A stretch of 64,000 bases of DNA from Daphnia carinata (taxonomy: Eukaryota > Arthropoda > Branchiopoda > Diplostraca > Daphniidae): NCBI RefSeq assembly GCF_022539665.2, contig NC_081339.1, positions 62,001 to 126,000 of the forward strand, given 5' to 3'. Position numbers and translations under genes: made by a program. The notes under the pieces are model-generated. The model saw only the letters and a list, made by a program, of their open reading frames with translations, had not been told where the DNA came from and did not search any database. Positions within the stretch are counted from its first letter, which is position 1, and each line of letters starts with the position of its first letter. Shown in pieces: positions 44,071 through 55,752 of the stretch.

Positions 44071-44141
44071 GGTGGTGGGAATCGAACACGAAGTAACTAT
44101 CTACGAACGTATGGCGATAGCCACTGTGCCAGGACCGCACC
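44071..44141 (-). repeat. tRNA-like pseudogene
   Basis: On the minus strand A box TGGCACAGTGG and B box GTGTTCGATTCCC are about 40 bp apart, and CCACC near the 3' end could pair with GGTG at the 5' end. The anticodon stem is poor. Confidence 0.4.
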
Positions 44142-44509
44142 AGCCAACTAAGAATTCTCCTTTTTCCGTTCGGCGTTCGTTGGTTTGTTTACTTTCATAA
44201 CGCATTTCATCGTCTACTTGAAGCCTAAATCGTTGCCAGATCCACAAATAATGAAAATAATTTTCTCTAATTTTCAAAATCAAGGCCGGGTTCTATTAAC
44301 TTTAATACACACATTACCTAACCTGTTAGTATTGTACAATTCATGCCCACACGAGGCAGATTGAAAAGACAAGCACGCATCTTTCAACTTTTGTTAAAAC
44401 TAATTAATAAGCTGAAAATATTCTAGAAAGCCATTCCATGAATCGAAAACATACAACGAACCTAAAAATGTAATAAAATCTAAAATTGAAGCTGAAAAAA
44501 TGTTTTAGT

Positions 44510-44566
44510 GCGGGTCCCGATTTGAACCTTTGGCCCTGGCGATCGTCTGGACGGACATAACGTTGT
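44510..44566 (-). repeat. tRNA-like T-arm relic
   Basis: On the minus strand GGTTCAAATCGGGACCCGC contains a good B box, but no clear A box is seen. Confidence 0.25.
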
Positions 44567-46190
44567 AATTTACCGGAAGTTATTGTTAATTATTAATAAA
44601 ATAATTACGTCGAATTGCTAATTTTACATTTTGCTTTTTCCTTTGTTTTATTTTATTTCTCAAATGCCATTAATTCGAAAAAATGTGATCATCGACCGTA
44701 GACTCGCGCCCCAAGTTCAGGTTCCATGTCCCATGTTTCCATGTACATTCCTTCAATCCCTCTAAGCCTCATCTAGGGTCATTGATGATCATCAGACGCC
44801 ATAACCAATCGGCTATGGACGCCCAACTTAATGTGTTTTCGAATTACTTTTAATGTTCCTTCCATAGAGCAGTTTAATGTTACAAAACCCGTTAGGACAT
44901 TGTCAAATTCATTTCATGCATTCTTATATGAGTTTTATTTTAAACTTTGTAAAACAATATTTTTTTTTTTTTACCAAATGAAAAAATTCATTTAATTTCA
45001 TAACTCTTGTAGACTTTAAACTTGGTGCTGATAGTACATTTGTTTCTGTTTGTTGAACATTTTTCCACCATGGCATAATTTTGAAAAATAGCGGGGTTCC
45101 CGCCGTTGCCCCGAAAACCCACCCCGCTTGAAAAGCATGTACGTTTTTCACCCGAAACGACCGCCTTTTCGCGATGCGGACAAGCTTGAATATTACGCTG
45201 CCCCGAAACTAAAATAAAAAAATTAAATTAAAGTGAAATTATCCGTCCTTTGTTATGATGCTTTTTTTGGCCGCCCGTGGCCACCCATTTAACTACGTTG
45301 CATCCAGCAGACAAATTGCTGCACTGATCTCATTATCCGCGGAATGCCAACAATCCATCACGGTACATTTTGTTTCGAAATTAAATTTCAGATACAACAC
45401 TTCTCTTCAATTGCTTTAATTAAATCGTCTAGTACGGTTCCATCAGTGCCCTATTGCAATTCAACGGTGTTGACTTTTCATGGTGGGATGGCAAAGAACG
45501 GAGAACAGCAATACTTTTGGTTTGGGAACAAAAAAGCATGCACACTTGTCTATGCGAAATGTTAGCCAGTTTGGTGGTACCGACCGGCATATAGAGCGGG
45601 TGCCAGCGGGCCGAATTTGTTTGGCCATTACCTACATCACACAGTTAGTTTAATAGTCCTAGATCAATTCGAATTCGTAAATGAAAACGTTTAAGTTGAG
45701 CATAGCGGAAAAGCTTGCTGTATGTGGCGAAAAATTGATTGCAATGCAGATAAGTAACAATACTTTGGGATACAATACTCGATAAATACGGATTCTGGAT
45801 TCCATTAACAAGATTCAAAGCATCTTTGAGCAGTTGGTTATGAAGAAATAATGCAGCAAAATTACAACACAAATGGCAATTGTAGATGAATAGTCTTGCC
45901 ATAATCAAACGTTAGATTAGGTTAGAAAGAGTTGAAAGACAGGTTTTTCAGCTTTCAAAAAATGTAATATTTCTTTCTTATCTGACAGAAATAAAATAGT
46001 ATTGGATTATTGGCATGATGCCATGAATGTTCGATGGTTAAACTTGAATATAACCTTCATGTGCTTGTCGAAATTTACCAAAATGCACCTGGTAGATTGA
46101 TTGCATTTATATTTACACCACACTTGCGATAAACGAGATATACAAAAATTATCGGACATACTTTAAATATTCAATCACGTGTCGGGAAAT

Positions 46191-46904
46191 CTAGTAAATC
46201 TTGTAACCCTTTCCATTGAAGGGGATGTGAACGGGGGCAACGGGGAGCTCGTATTCATAGACGGGGGCCACGGGCAAGTGATCACCTTTGGGCTGGAATC
46301 CAGCATCATCAGCGGTCCAGGTCAAAGTGAATTTCTCGCCTTCAGGGGAAATCCAGTAGGAAGATCCCTTGTTAGTGTTGCCCATAACATCTTCGTAGGT
46401 GGCCTTTCCGTAAGAATCGTAAGCGACTCCTTGCATCTTCTTCTGAACTTGAGATTCTTCACGGGTTGTGTAGTCAGACTGGCCGTAGCTGTGGGTTAAA
46501 GGAATTTCATGTTTTGAAATATGAGAATCTATAGTCTTTTTGTTATTACGCATAAACCATGAAAATTATTTACCTCCACTGGCTGCTGCCATCGATGTTG
46601 CGCTCGTCGGATTGGCTAGTGACTGTAATGTCAGCGTATTTGTTATCCTTGTAGCTTGGTGTGGGGTAGGCTGGTGTGGGGTAGCTAGGCGTAGGGTACT
46701 TGGGTGCGGTGTAGCTAGGGGTAGCGAATTTTGATGCAGGGTAGCTGGGAGCTTTGTATTCCGGGTTATAGCTGGAAGGAACGGCAGCGGCAATAGCCAA
46801 GACGGCAGCGAACAACAACTGTCGTCCAATGTATTAATTAAATAAATATCTAAAATTTTTAGTTTTCAGAAAATATAAGCAATAAAATGCCTCACGAGCT
46901 TCAT
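46191..46904 (-). CDS. Cuticle protein with RR-1-type chitin-binding domain, 3 exons
   Basis: Exons 46904-46896, 46818-46574 and 46488-46191 give 183 aa with GT-AG introns. Exon 1 encodes only Met-Lys-Leu; the rest of the signal peptide starts exon 2, the usual arthropod cuticle gene layout. Next come Tyr-Pro-Thr/Ala-Pro repeats (about residues 22-58) and a chitin-binding 4 domain with the pattern YWISPEGEKFTLTWTADDAGFQPKGDHLP, then a VAPV tail. The product is a secreted structural protein of the chitin exoskeleton. Upstream on the same strand is a TATA box (CTATAAAAG, around 46969). It is nearly the same as the gene at 62469-63238, including the promoter. Confidence 0.93.
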
Positions 46905-46960
46905 GCTGTACTAGGAGGTTTTGATAAACAATTGATGGTCTGAGTCCTTCCATCCTGGAC

Positions 46961-46971
46961 TTTTATAGTTG
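46961..46971 (-). promoter_or_regulatory. TATA box of the 46-kb cuticle gene
   Basis: On the minus strand ACTATAAAAG lies about 60 bp before the ATG, with an initiator-like TCAGAC about 28 bp downstream. Confidence 0.7.
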
Positions 46972-47478
46972 AGTGAGAGGCAAAGAGCATTCAGTTGACC
47001 TAGTTGTTTTGCAGATAGATTTCGCTAGAGCAAATTAGGTTTTGGGCGTTGAATAAAATACCTTACTTTCGCTTTTACCCTTAACCACAGTGTATTTTTG
47101 ATTTCGTTTGGCTGGTGAAGGATTCATTTTGTCTCCTGGTCTATGATGATGAGAAATCAATATCTTGTTATAGGAGTATTCACACGTCAGTGTCTATGAA
47201 ATACAAATAATATAATTTATCTTACTAAAATCAGGTTGACGAACGATAATTTGCTCAATTCCTAAATCATCAGTCGGTGGTGATATGTGACAATTCTGAA
47301 GGAAAATCATCAGCAAATTGTGTTAGGTTTCTACTTATCGAAAGCAATCACTGCATTACCAGGGCCATGACCTGCAATGCAAACCAAATCATTTAGCCAC
47401 CACAAGGCGGTGATCGCCGCTTTCAAAAACTAAGTAAAGAAATCAAATGAAAATGAAAGACACCCAATATTTTTCGAC
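46972..47478. other. Shared upstream region of two divergent cuticle genes
   Basis: About 300 bp on the left side (to about 47270) is nearly identical to the upstream region of the 62-kb gene (63270-63600). It is likely to hold control sites, but no specific factor site was recognised. Confidence 0.5.
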
Positions 47479-47517
47479 TATATAAGGCCGTCTGAAGGTG
47501 ATTGAAGACATCAGTTG
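47479..47517 (+). promoter_or_regulatory. Core promoter of the 47.5-kb cuticle gene
   Basis: TATATAAG at 47479-47486 and an arthropod initiator TCAGTT at about 47511 are spaced about 32 bp apart, a classic TATA-Inr core promoter. The ATG follows at 47544. Confidence 0.75.
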
Positions 47518-47543
47518 TTCAACTCTTCAACCCCGCTCTCAAC

Positions 47544-47758
47544 ATGAAACTAGTAAATATAATTTCTTTAAATTTTTCTTTTATTTACAATTTCATAGCT
47601 TATTGAAAAGCCTTTTTCGCAGTTTATTATCGCCGCTTTCTTGGCCGTCGCTGCCGCTGTTCCATCCAGCTACAAGCCGGAAAACAAGGCTCCTAGCTCC
47701 CCTGCCCCAAGCTACTCCGCACCGGCTTACCCTGCACCAGCCTACCCTGCACCAGCCT
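47544..47758 (+). CDS. Cuticle protein, partial (runs into assembly gap)
   Basis: Exon 1 (47544-47552) encodes Met-Lys-Leu and exon 2 starts at 47623 after GCAG. The signal peptide and first residues are almost the same as in the 62-kb gene. Ala-Tyr-Pro-Ala-Pro repeats follow and the sequence is lost in N at 47759. The remaining repeats, second intron and chitin-binding domain should lie in the gap, since they are not seen after it. It is divergent from the 46-kb gene and so may share control regions. Confidence 0.85.
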
Positions 47759-47858
47759 NNNNNNNNNNNNNNNNNNNNNNNNNNNNNNNNNNNNNNNNNN
47801 NNNNNNNNNNNNNNNNNNNNNNNNNNNNNNNNNNNNNNNNNNNNNNNNNNNNNNNNNN
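47759..47858. other. Assembly gap of 100 N
   Basis: The gap has the conventional 100-N length, so its true size is unknown. It starts inside a 15-bp tandem repeat (TACCCTGCACCAGCC), a likely cause of assembly failure. Confidence 0.97.
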
Positions 47859-48784
47859 CAAAATAAGGTAGCGAAAATAATGTCTAACTAGCGTTGCGTA
47901 ACAGAAATTGCGACTCAGGTATGGAAGAAATGTTTCCTGGTACCATATTGGGGCACTCGGTGTCGTTTCTTTTGCCTTTTAGCTTTCCCGGTAGTTTTTT
48001 CTTTTTATCCGTGGCTTGTGGGTCGTTTGTTTGCTTTGCTTCGAGACAATGTGAATATGTGCGAAATGGGCACTTGCGTGACAGGAAAAGATCGTCAAAG
48101 GAGTTGGCATAGTATAATCTGATACTCTTGCACGGAAGGCAAAGGCTCCACGGCCTGTAACTGTGGTATTACCGATCGGCACTGGTACGACGTTTATATT
48201 GTTTGTCTTTCCTAATTTTGTATCACAAGGTACAAGGAAACCGTCTTAGACAATAAAATGAAATCTATTGCATCCATTTAAGTTAAAAATTCCAAACACA
48301 AACTTATCGTATTGACTCCTTCTTATACGGTACAAAGTTATACAGATAAGATGATCAATTCGCCTTCAGTACCTTCTGTTACAACGTTCTGAGCAGTTTC
48401 GATTAGAAATAAGTGGGAAGTAGTGAGTCAAGCATCGTCGTCCAGCTAACGCACGTCAGACCCTCAATGGCACAACTGCACCATCAAACTTGACAGGAAA
48501 CTCAACAAGTGGTAACATCCCAATAGTAAACCCGGTGCCGTTATGTGCGAGCAGCACGAGCCGATGTCCGTTCCGACAACGTCACACCGGTGGTCAAGTT
48601 CGTATACGTGTAAATTATTGCCGTACAGTATAAAAATACGCAGTGTTTTTTGTTGGATGCGGTTTTTGTCTTGCCTTTACTCGTCCATGCCAACCTGAAG
48701 TTCGTCACTGGTGAATGCGATACACTCACGCCTGGCGTTGCTGTGTCGGTTTTGTATCCCTATAATGCCCACCTGACTGGTAGA
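47859..48784. other. Intergenic between gap and element C, no supported gene
   Basis: Short ORFs only. A stretch at 48400-48780 is less AT-rich and partly open, but without recognisable content. It ends in GTAGA, the target copy of element C. Confidence 0.4.
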
Positions 48785-49130
48785 TGTTACGAGAAACCCT
48801 ATATCCTATCATGGACCCCCATCTAGTGTCCCGATTCCACCTCCCCTTGTTAGATGGCAGACCGAAAGGTATGCGACGGGTCGTCTGCTGTCAATCATGA
48901 AAAGCAGTTAGTTACCTCGCCGTCTACCAAGTGGTCCTAAGAAGGAGCTCCGCATATTGCTGGCTTCCCTTCGCGTAACCCCTAAGTGAATTGTGTTGTA
49001 CCCCAATTGTGTAGTAAATATACTTGTCCCGTATATCCATCGGATTATTTCATCTTCGTCTTCCCCGCTATTCGCCGCATCATCCACTGCTTCTCACGGT
49101 CTGGGTCCGACGCCGGTAACATCCATAACA
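48785..49130 (+). repeat. 5' LTR of element C (346 bp)
   Basis: It begins TGTTACGAG and ends CCATAACA. About 97 percent identical to the copy at 55406-55752 by eye. Confidence 0.95.
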
Positions 49131-49132
49131 AT

Positions 49133-49141
49133 TGGTGTCAG
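49133..49141 (+). promoter_or_regulatory. Primer-binding site of element C
   Basis: TGGTGTCAG follows the LTR by two bases and is complementary to the CUGACACCA 3' end of a tRNA-Leu class. Confidence 0.6.
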
Positions 49142-50079
49142 AAGAGGGATTGAGGAGGATTGAAGATCGAGGATGTTCATCTCCGCCAGGCTATCGAACA
49201 ACTTTTAAAAAAAAAAGTTGCCTGCAGCGGACCCGCGTACCGCCCACGTGAGAAGGAAAATTTTCGCGTACCTGGCCGCCGCCATTGTGGATGGTCCTTA
49301 CCTGCGCCGAAGGGGAGTGGATCCCATCCCGCCGCGACGTCTTTGTTAAAGGGTGGAGGAACGGTACAGGTAAGTATTTCAACCCTTGTTACCTATAGCC
49401 ACGGGCTATTAAATAAACAACTCCAGCGCATGATTTTGGTTTGTACTGTGTGTAGTTAGGAATCTTTTTTTCGGTGTGCCTTTTGTCCGCCCCGTTTTGT
49501 CTTGCACGTTCCGCCTTTTTTTTTTTTTTCTTCTTTTTGGGACGCCTCACACGTTTTTTTGTCACGTGTGATATTTTGTTTTTTCTTCTTTTTTTCCCTT
49601 AGCGATCGGATTTACGGTGCGGAAGTGTTTTTTTTTTGTTTTATAATTTTTTTTAGTGTGGAAAAGGAAAAGATTTTTTGGTGCGAATTACGCTGTGAGA
49701 CCTCGCTCGGCTTCTCACTTTTCCTTTTTTGGTTTTGACGGCGTTTTGTGTTTTTTTTGTGATTTTTTCCCCTCTCACCCACAGAGGATATTTGTTGTAC
49801 TTTTTTGTTATGGTGTTGCGTTTTTTTTTTGGCTCGCCATTTTGGTTGCGTTCAACAACTTTTTTTTTTGGCTTTTGCTTTGTTTTGTCGACCTTCTGAT
49901 CTTGGTCGAGGTGTCTTAGTAGGAACGTACTTATTTGTTTTTTTTCTCTGCTCTTTTGTTATTGTTTTTTTCTTCTCATTTTTTGGGCCTTCTTTTTGTT
50001 TTCTTTGCCTTTCGCGCATGTTTTTTTTTTTTTTTATTTTTGTTTTGGTATTTTAGAATTTTCGTACGGTTTGTTCTGC
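49142..50079 (+). other. Leader of element C, T-rich in its second half
   Basis: From about 49500 to 50060 the + strand is dominated by T-runs, so translated frames read as poly-Phe; none is a gene. The tract leads into the gag ATG at 50080. Confidence 0.6.
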
Positions 50080-51305
50080 ATGTCGGATTTGAATCCCGAC
50101 GTCCCAGATCCCTTTTTTGGCTTCGAACCACAGTACTACCTGCGGAATCAGAGGGGAAAAGCTCGTCAAACAACAGCAAGAGCCCGTATTGTTCGTCCGG
50201 TGCCGCGTTCACCTGCGACGAAAACGAGCTGTCCGAAGTTGGAGTTTGTACTGGCGGCAGAAGCATCTCCATCAACAGACATGGCAGACAATAACGAGCT
50301 AATCGTGGCATTGAATAGGTTTGCTGAAGTAGCAGCGGCTGACGGTGCGGCGAGGCAAAATCAGGTTGCCCAACTCGTCGAAATGATTAACGTGCAACAA
50401 CTACAGAACAACGAAGCTATCCAAGCACTTGCTGCCGCTTTGCCAGCTGCCCAGACAGTCCGTCCGTCGACGATTGCTGTCAGTTCTATACCACGCTTCT
50501 CGGGTGCTGTTGGCGAAGATGCGCAAGGGTTTATTGACCATGTGGAACGCGTTGGTGGGTTAGAGGGTTGGACAGAGGAGAATCGACTTTTGGTTGCTGT
50601 GACACGTCTCTCGAGGGCACTGCCTCCCAATGGCACGTGCAAACGGGACACCATCACACTACCTGGGCTTTTTGGTCAGCCGCACTAGTGACAAACTTTG
50701 CTCGAGCGCTTTCGTTTTTGGAGTGGAGTTCGCTCGTAGAGTCTAGAGTACAAAAATCAGGGGAATCTTGCCTTGAATACGGGTTGGACAAGCGACGATT
50801 GTGCCTTCGTTGTCCCGTCCCGTTACCGGAGGCTGACATCATCAAGATGTTGCTGAGAGGTCTCGCGAACCCCATTCACGTCGCAGCCTTAACTTCTCCC
50901 TTACCGGTAGACTTTATGGCCTTCTTGACGCGACTCAGAGACTTGGAGCAACTTGGGTTAACGCCTCCAGTGCACAGCGTGCCAGAGTCTACAAATGCAC
51001 ATACATTACAACCAACGCCCCCTGTTTTAACAGCCACTCAGTCAACTGTCCCTGCGCCAGCAACACAGGATTTGACCGCACTCTTTCAAAGTCTACGCGA
51101 CCGCTTGGTCAACCAAATTTCATCGTCGCTATCACGACTCCCTGTTAATCCCGGACCTAGTGCTCCGCGGATGGGTGATGGAAGCTTTGCACCAAGAGGG
51201 CCCGCGCAAAGATTGTGCTATTCGTGCAATCGACACGGCCATATCGTTAGGGACTGTCCTGCAAAAAACGACGGGGTATCTCGTCGAGGACAATGGCGCC
51301 CTTAA
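50080..51305 (+). pseudogene. gag: gag of element C
   Basis: From the ATG at 50080 there is a disordered start, a helical Gln/Ala-rich segment (about 50290-50460), then the capsid region. The frame changes near 50615-50625, then capsid continues to a Pro/Thr-rich linker and one CCHC zinc knuckle (CYSCNRHGHIVRDC, around 51217-51260). There is no CXC-like N-terminal domain as in element A. Confidence 0.8.
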
Positions 51306-52088
51306 AGTTTTTTTGTCTGAAAGTCGTCCAGCCCTGCCTCTTATCAAGGTCTGGGTAGAAAACGTTGGGGAAGTTACGGCACTCGTCGACTCGGGGGCTA
51401 GCGTTAGTGCGGTACGGCAAACCGTCGTGCGGAAATTTATGGACCCTCATCGGAAGGCCACGAAAACTAAACTGAGAGGCGTCGACAACAAGCTAGTGCG
51501 AGTAGAGGGGAGCACTACCGTTGAACGTTAAGTGGAAGCACAATTTTGTCAAACTCAAGTCCGTCACCGTACTAAGGACCGCTCCATTCGCGTTAATCTT
51601 GGGTAGTGGAAAGTAAAACCAGCATTGTAGTAAGGGAAGGGAGAATTGAATTAGTCGGGGAAGGGTTAGTTGAGGAGAAAAATAAGGGTGTAGTGGCGAA
51701 GGAAAGTAGGGAGTTAGATCAAGTAAGGGGGGAGATTAACGTAACGGGGAAAGGTGTAAGGGGGGAGGAAATAGGGTTAATTGAGAGAAATTTAAATAAA
51801 CGGTACAGGGAAATCGAAGAGGGCGAAGGAAAGAGGGTAGAGGAAGTTTTGACGAAGGAGAAAAAGATAGTGCGATGGGCGGAAGAGGTGCACATAATTA
51901 ACGAGGAAAGCCGCAGGGAGGAAACATTTTTGGATGAAGAGGGGAGTAATGAAGAAGATTTTGACGTAAGCGACGGTCTGATAGAGTCTTTCGCGGAGGA
52001 ATCGCCTTCGAAACGACGTGGATGGATGCCAGTTAAGGCAGATGGACATCAGGTAGTTCCGCCCAACTCGCTAGTCTTTGTGAAGTGA
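51306..52088 (+). pseudogene. pol: Protease and highly charged linker of element C
   Basis: The protease DSGAS site is at about 51388. The frame is broken near 51530-51605. An open 160-aa segment (51606-52088) follows; it is very rich in Glu, Lys and Arg and probably forms a linker between protease and RT. The charged composition is unlike the neighbouring coding parts. Confidence 0.65.
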
Positions 52089-52428
52089 AGATTATCGTCA
52101 AATGTCTCTGGTACGGCTTTTGTTAAGTTCAATTGTTTTTCGAAGCCGGGGAAGGAGTGGGTGATACCAGCCAGTGTCATGACGGTAAATAGAGGACTGA
52201 CGGAGATACCCCTTGTAAATTATTCCCCTGTTGAGTTGAAACTAAGACGATGTCATTTCTTTTGTGCCGTTTAAGTCAACGACGACGCCGTTTTGTCTAC
52301 TTTGACAGACGGGGCCTCTGAGATCTGTGCCACCGTTTTTCCAGCACATGATGAAGCCAAATTCACCACTCAAGTTAAAATTGGGGAGGGACTAGACTCT
52401 GGTCAACGAGAAAAACTTCTGGGTATGC

Positions 52429-54944
52429 TTGGACGCCGACGAAAATGCTTCCCGACGTCAAAAGGAAATTGATCGTCAAACCACCGAAGTTGAGCACCAT
52501 ATTGACACGGGGAATGCTTGTCCGGTGAAGTCTACGCCATACAGGGTGTCAGTATTCGACCGTCAGATTATTGCGGGAAAGATTGAAGAGATGTTAGAAG
52601 AGGGTGTTGTCGAAGAATCTTTTAGCCCGTGGAGTTCGCCCGTCGTTTTAGTTCGTAAAGCAAAATGTGGTGACTATCGTTTTTGTATTGATTTTAGACG
52701 TCTAAATGCGGTAACAAAACGTGATGTTTATCCGTTACCTCGCATTGACGATGTTTTGGACAGGCTAGCAGGTGCGCAATTTTTTTCTTGTTTGGATTTG
52801 GCCAGTGGATATTGGCAGGTGCCTGTAGCGTTGGAAGATCGGTAGAAGACAGCATTTGTAACCCCAGACGGTCTTTATCAGTTTACACGTATGCCGTTCG
52901 GGTTGAGCAATGCTCCGGCGACGTTCCAATGGCATATGTGTCTTTTAGACGACATCTTGGTGTTTGCACTTGGCATAGGGCTCTAGAGCGAGCAAATTTG
53001 ACTCTGAACATTGACAAATGCGTTTTAAATGGCATTATGTGTCTTGTTCAAAAATAACTTCAACTGCTCATTTCGTCTCTGGAGTTACCATTCAGACTGA
53101 CGCAAGTCAAACTGGTCTTGGGTAGTGTTGACGCAAGATGCTGGTGAAGGACATCGACCTGTGACTTTCATCAGCAAAAGGCTGTCGGACACCGAAACAC
53201 GATATCACGCCAATGAATTGGAATGTTTGGCGGTGGTATGGGCACTCAAGAAATTGCGTACCTACGTTTATGGGAGACATTTTTTTGTTAAGACGGATAG
53301 TTCAGCCGTCAAGTGGATGATGGAAAAAAAGGGACTTAAAGGGGAAGTTTGCTAGTGGGTGCTTGATTTGCAGGAGTTTACCTTCACGATAGAGCACGTG
53401 AAAGGTACGGATAATATTATTTGCGGACACACTGTCCAGGAACCCTGCCGACGGCATTGTTTCTCGGCCAGATGATTGTCTAGCAGTCACTGTAAGGGAA
53501 CCCGAAGTCGGTTATGCCTCAAAAGAGCTCGCCCTCTTGCAACAACACGACGACCAGCTACGGAAAATATTTGTAGCATTAGACACCCTTACGCCCTGTA
53601 AAATTTCCCAAGTTTTTGTCATCCGTAGTAAAATTCTGTATAAAAAACATACATTCTGGCAGGAAGTTGCTACTCGTTATTCCCTCTATCCTTCGTAGAA
53701 AAATCTTGGAAGCATGTCATGATTCTCCTTCATCTCGACATCAGGGTGTGGAGAGAACTCTTTTTAAAATTAAAAGTCGATTTTGGTGGCCACGGCTGGA
53801 TAGGAGCGTAAAAATTTTTGTACAATCTTGTTCTTTTTGCCAAACACACAAACACGCAATTGGTCAGGTGGTTGGCCGGCTCATGCCCATCGTACCACCG
53901 TCTTCTCCGTTCCAGCTGATCGGAATTGATCACTTGGGCCCGTTTAAGGTAACTGCTTCTGGCCATCGTCATATAATTGTCTCCATAGACTATTTGTCGA
54001 AGTGGGTCGAGGTTGCTGCTGTTCCTGACACGTCGATAAAATTTGTTACGTCGTTCCTCGAGACGAACATTATCTTTCGCCACGGTACACCACAACGTAT
54101 TATTAGCGACCAGGGATCAGCCTTTACGTCTCAGATGTTTGCCGAGTGGGTAACGCGCTGGCATATTAAACACATTTTGGCCACTGCAGACCATCCACTG
54201 CAAGACCAATGGATTAGTGAAACGAGTTAATCCTACATTAACCCTTGCATTATGCGCCTTCGTCAGCGCCGAACATACGGACTGGGACTTACATTTAGCA
54301 GCCGCAACGTACGCTATTAATACTGCCCGCCAAGCCACAACCGAGGTAACGCCGTTTGAATAGTGAATGGTCGTCCACCAGTCCTGGCCATAGAGAATCT
54401 CTTTCCTTGGCCAGAGAACGAACAAGAACCACGTACCACTTTTTTGTCACGCGTTTCGGAATTGAGGTCGTCAGCTCGTTAGCGCATTGTGGAAAAACAG
54501 CGGTAAAGCAAGGAAAGAAAAGATCTTGTTCGGAAGCCGGAATCCGAGCTTCTCCATGGTGACCTTGTTCTAGTTCGACGGAAGCCTAGAAAGAAAAATT
54601 CCACCAAAAAATTTCTTCCTAAATTTGTGGGGTCATTCCAGGTGGTGCGGAAGCTATCACAAACAATCTACCTAGTCGAAGATCTGCCCGCGCAACGGAA
54701 GAAATCATCGTACAGGCGTTTTAACGTCCACGTCTGCCAGATTCGTCGCTTCCATGGTCGGTCGGATGTGGAGTGGGCCGCTTCGGAAAATGTGGCAGTC
54801 GACGAGTCTTCATCTTCGTCATCTTCGAGCGACGCATCTTCGTCCGAGTCGGAAGAGCTGCCACAAGAAGACAGGCCAACAACAACTACTAGAGCTAGGA
54901 GACGGACAAAAAGGCCTGCGTGGATGAAAGACTACCACACATAA
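52429..54944 (+). pseudogene. pol: RT, RNase H and integrase remnants of element C
   Basis: RT is seen from 52480 (FCIDFRRL, DLASGYWQV). A TAG follows near 52843, and [11 protein letters not shown] is joined almost directly to LLDDILVF, so part of the palm is deleted. The stretch 52980-53120 is scrambled. RNase H is partial (DTETRYHANELECLAVVWALKKL, 53190-53270). Integrase (53616-54230) has a zinc finger, GIDHLGPF and SDQGSAF, but the usual N-G of the QTNG-type block is altered. The C-terminal module (54627-54944) ends with a Ser run and Arg/Lys-rich tail. Multiple frame changes are present. Confidence 0.88.
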
Positions 54945-55405
54945 CACGTACACGCTCTTCTTTCTCTATCGTGTTCGTTTTTGGGGTGGAGTTATTGGTT
55001 TTGTTACAGTGTTTTTTGTTTTTTTTTTTTTTTTTTTTTGGGGCGGGGGGTGATGATGTCATTTGATGTTTTGTTTTTCTTTTGTTTTGATAAATCGTTG
55101 TTTGTTTTCTTTTTTTTTCTCTTTCTTCTTTATACCGGGGATGTTATTTGTTATTTATTATTTTTTTGCTTTCGTAAATCGCCGTCATTTGGGTGGGTGT
55201 AAAGAGCCGTGAGCCTCAGGGAGAATTTTTTTTTTCTTTCATTCTCTCGTACTTTTTTTCTCTTCTTCAGTAGTCAGTAGTGTTTTTCCTTTTTGTTTTC
55301 TTTTTGGTTTATCTTCTTTTCTTCGGGGCCATTTCGAAGTTCCAGAAAACCCTCTGTGTTTTATTTGTGTTTTTCACGTGGAACTTCGAGTCAGGAAGAG
55401 CCGAA
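54945..55405 (+). other. 3' region of element C, T-rich
   Basis: T-rich, poly-Phe-like frames only. It ends in the purine tract before the 3' LTR. Confidence 0.55.
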
Positions 55406-55752
55406 TATTACGAGAAACCCTATATCCTATCATGTACCCCCATCTAGTGTCCCGATTCCACCTCCCCTTGTTAGATGGCAGACCGAAAGGTATGCGACGG
55501 GTCATCTGCTGTCAATCATGAAAAGCAGTTAGTTACCCTCGCCGTCTACCAAGTGGTCCTAAGAAGGAGCTCCGCATATTGCTGGCTTCCCTTCGCGTAA
55601 CCCCTAAGTGAATTGTGTTGTACCCCAATTGTGTAGTAAATATACTTGTCCTGTATATCCATCGGATTATTTCATCTTCGTCTTCCCCGCTATTCGCCGC
55701 ATCATCCACTGCTTCCCACGGTCCTGGTCCGACGCCGGCAACATCCGTAACA
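55406..55752 (+). repeat. 3' LTR of element C (347 bp)
   Basis: It begins TATTACGAG (the first dinucleotide TG changed to TA) and ends CCGTAACA. Preceded by the purine-rich GGAAGAGCCGAA. Confidence 0.95.

Larger units (their letters stand above)
42214..46190. other. Intergenic with two tRNA-like relics, no supported gene
   Basis: The sequence is AT-rich. Short ORFs (for example 43008-43271 and 45645-45908) lack coding signs. tRNA-like blocks lie at 44071-44141 and 44510-44566 (minus strand). A GC-richer patch at 45085-45210 has repeated TTTCGGG motifs (minus strand). Confidence 0.4.
48785..55752 (+). mobile_element. Ty3/gypsy element C with both LTRs, coding decayed
   Basis: LTRs at 48785-49130 and 55406-55752 bound the element and GTAGA is duplicated on both sides (48780-48784 and 55753-55757). 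The LTRs differ at about ten positions, including one indel. The inside holds a primer site, leader, gag, protease, RT fragments, RNase H, integrase and a Ser/Glu-rich tail on the + strand, with many stops, shifts and a deletion in RT. There is no env. The leader and 3' region are extremely T-rich. Confidence 0.95.

Noticed and set aside
45645-45908. 87-aa minus-strand ORF
   Set aside because: Composition typical of AT-rich random sequence; no support.
46179-46499. 106-aa + strand ORF over the cuticle gene
   Set aside because: Antisense shadow of exon 3, which has clear chitin-binding domain coding.
49502-50060. Several hydrophobic ORFs in the leader of element C
   Set aside because: They come from T-rich sequence and read as Phe runs; no start context or homology.
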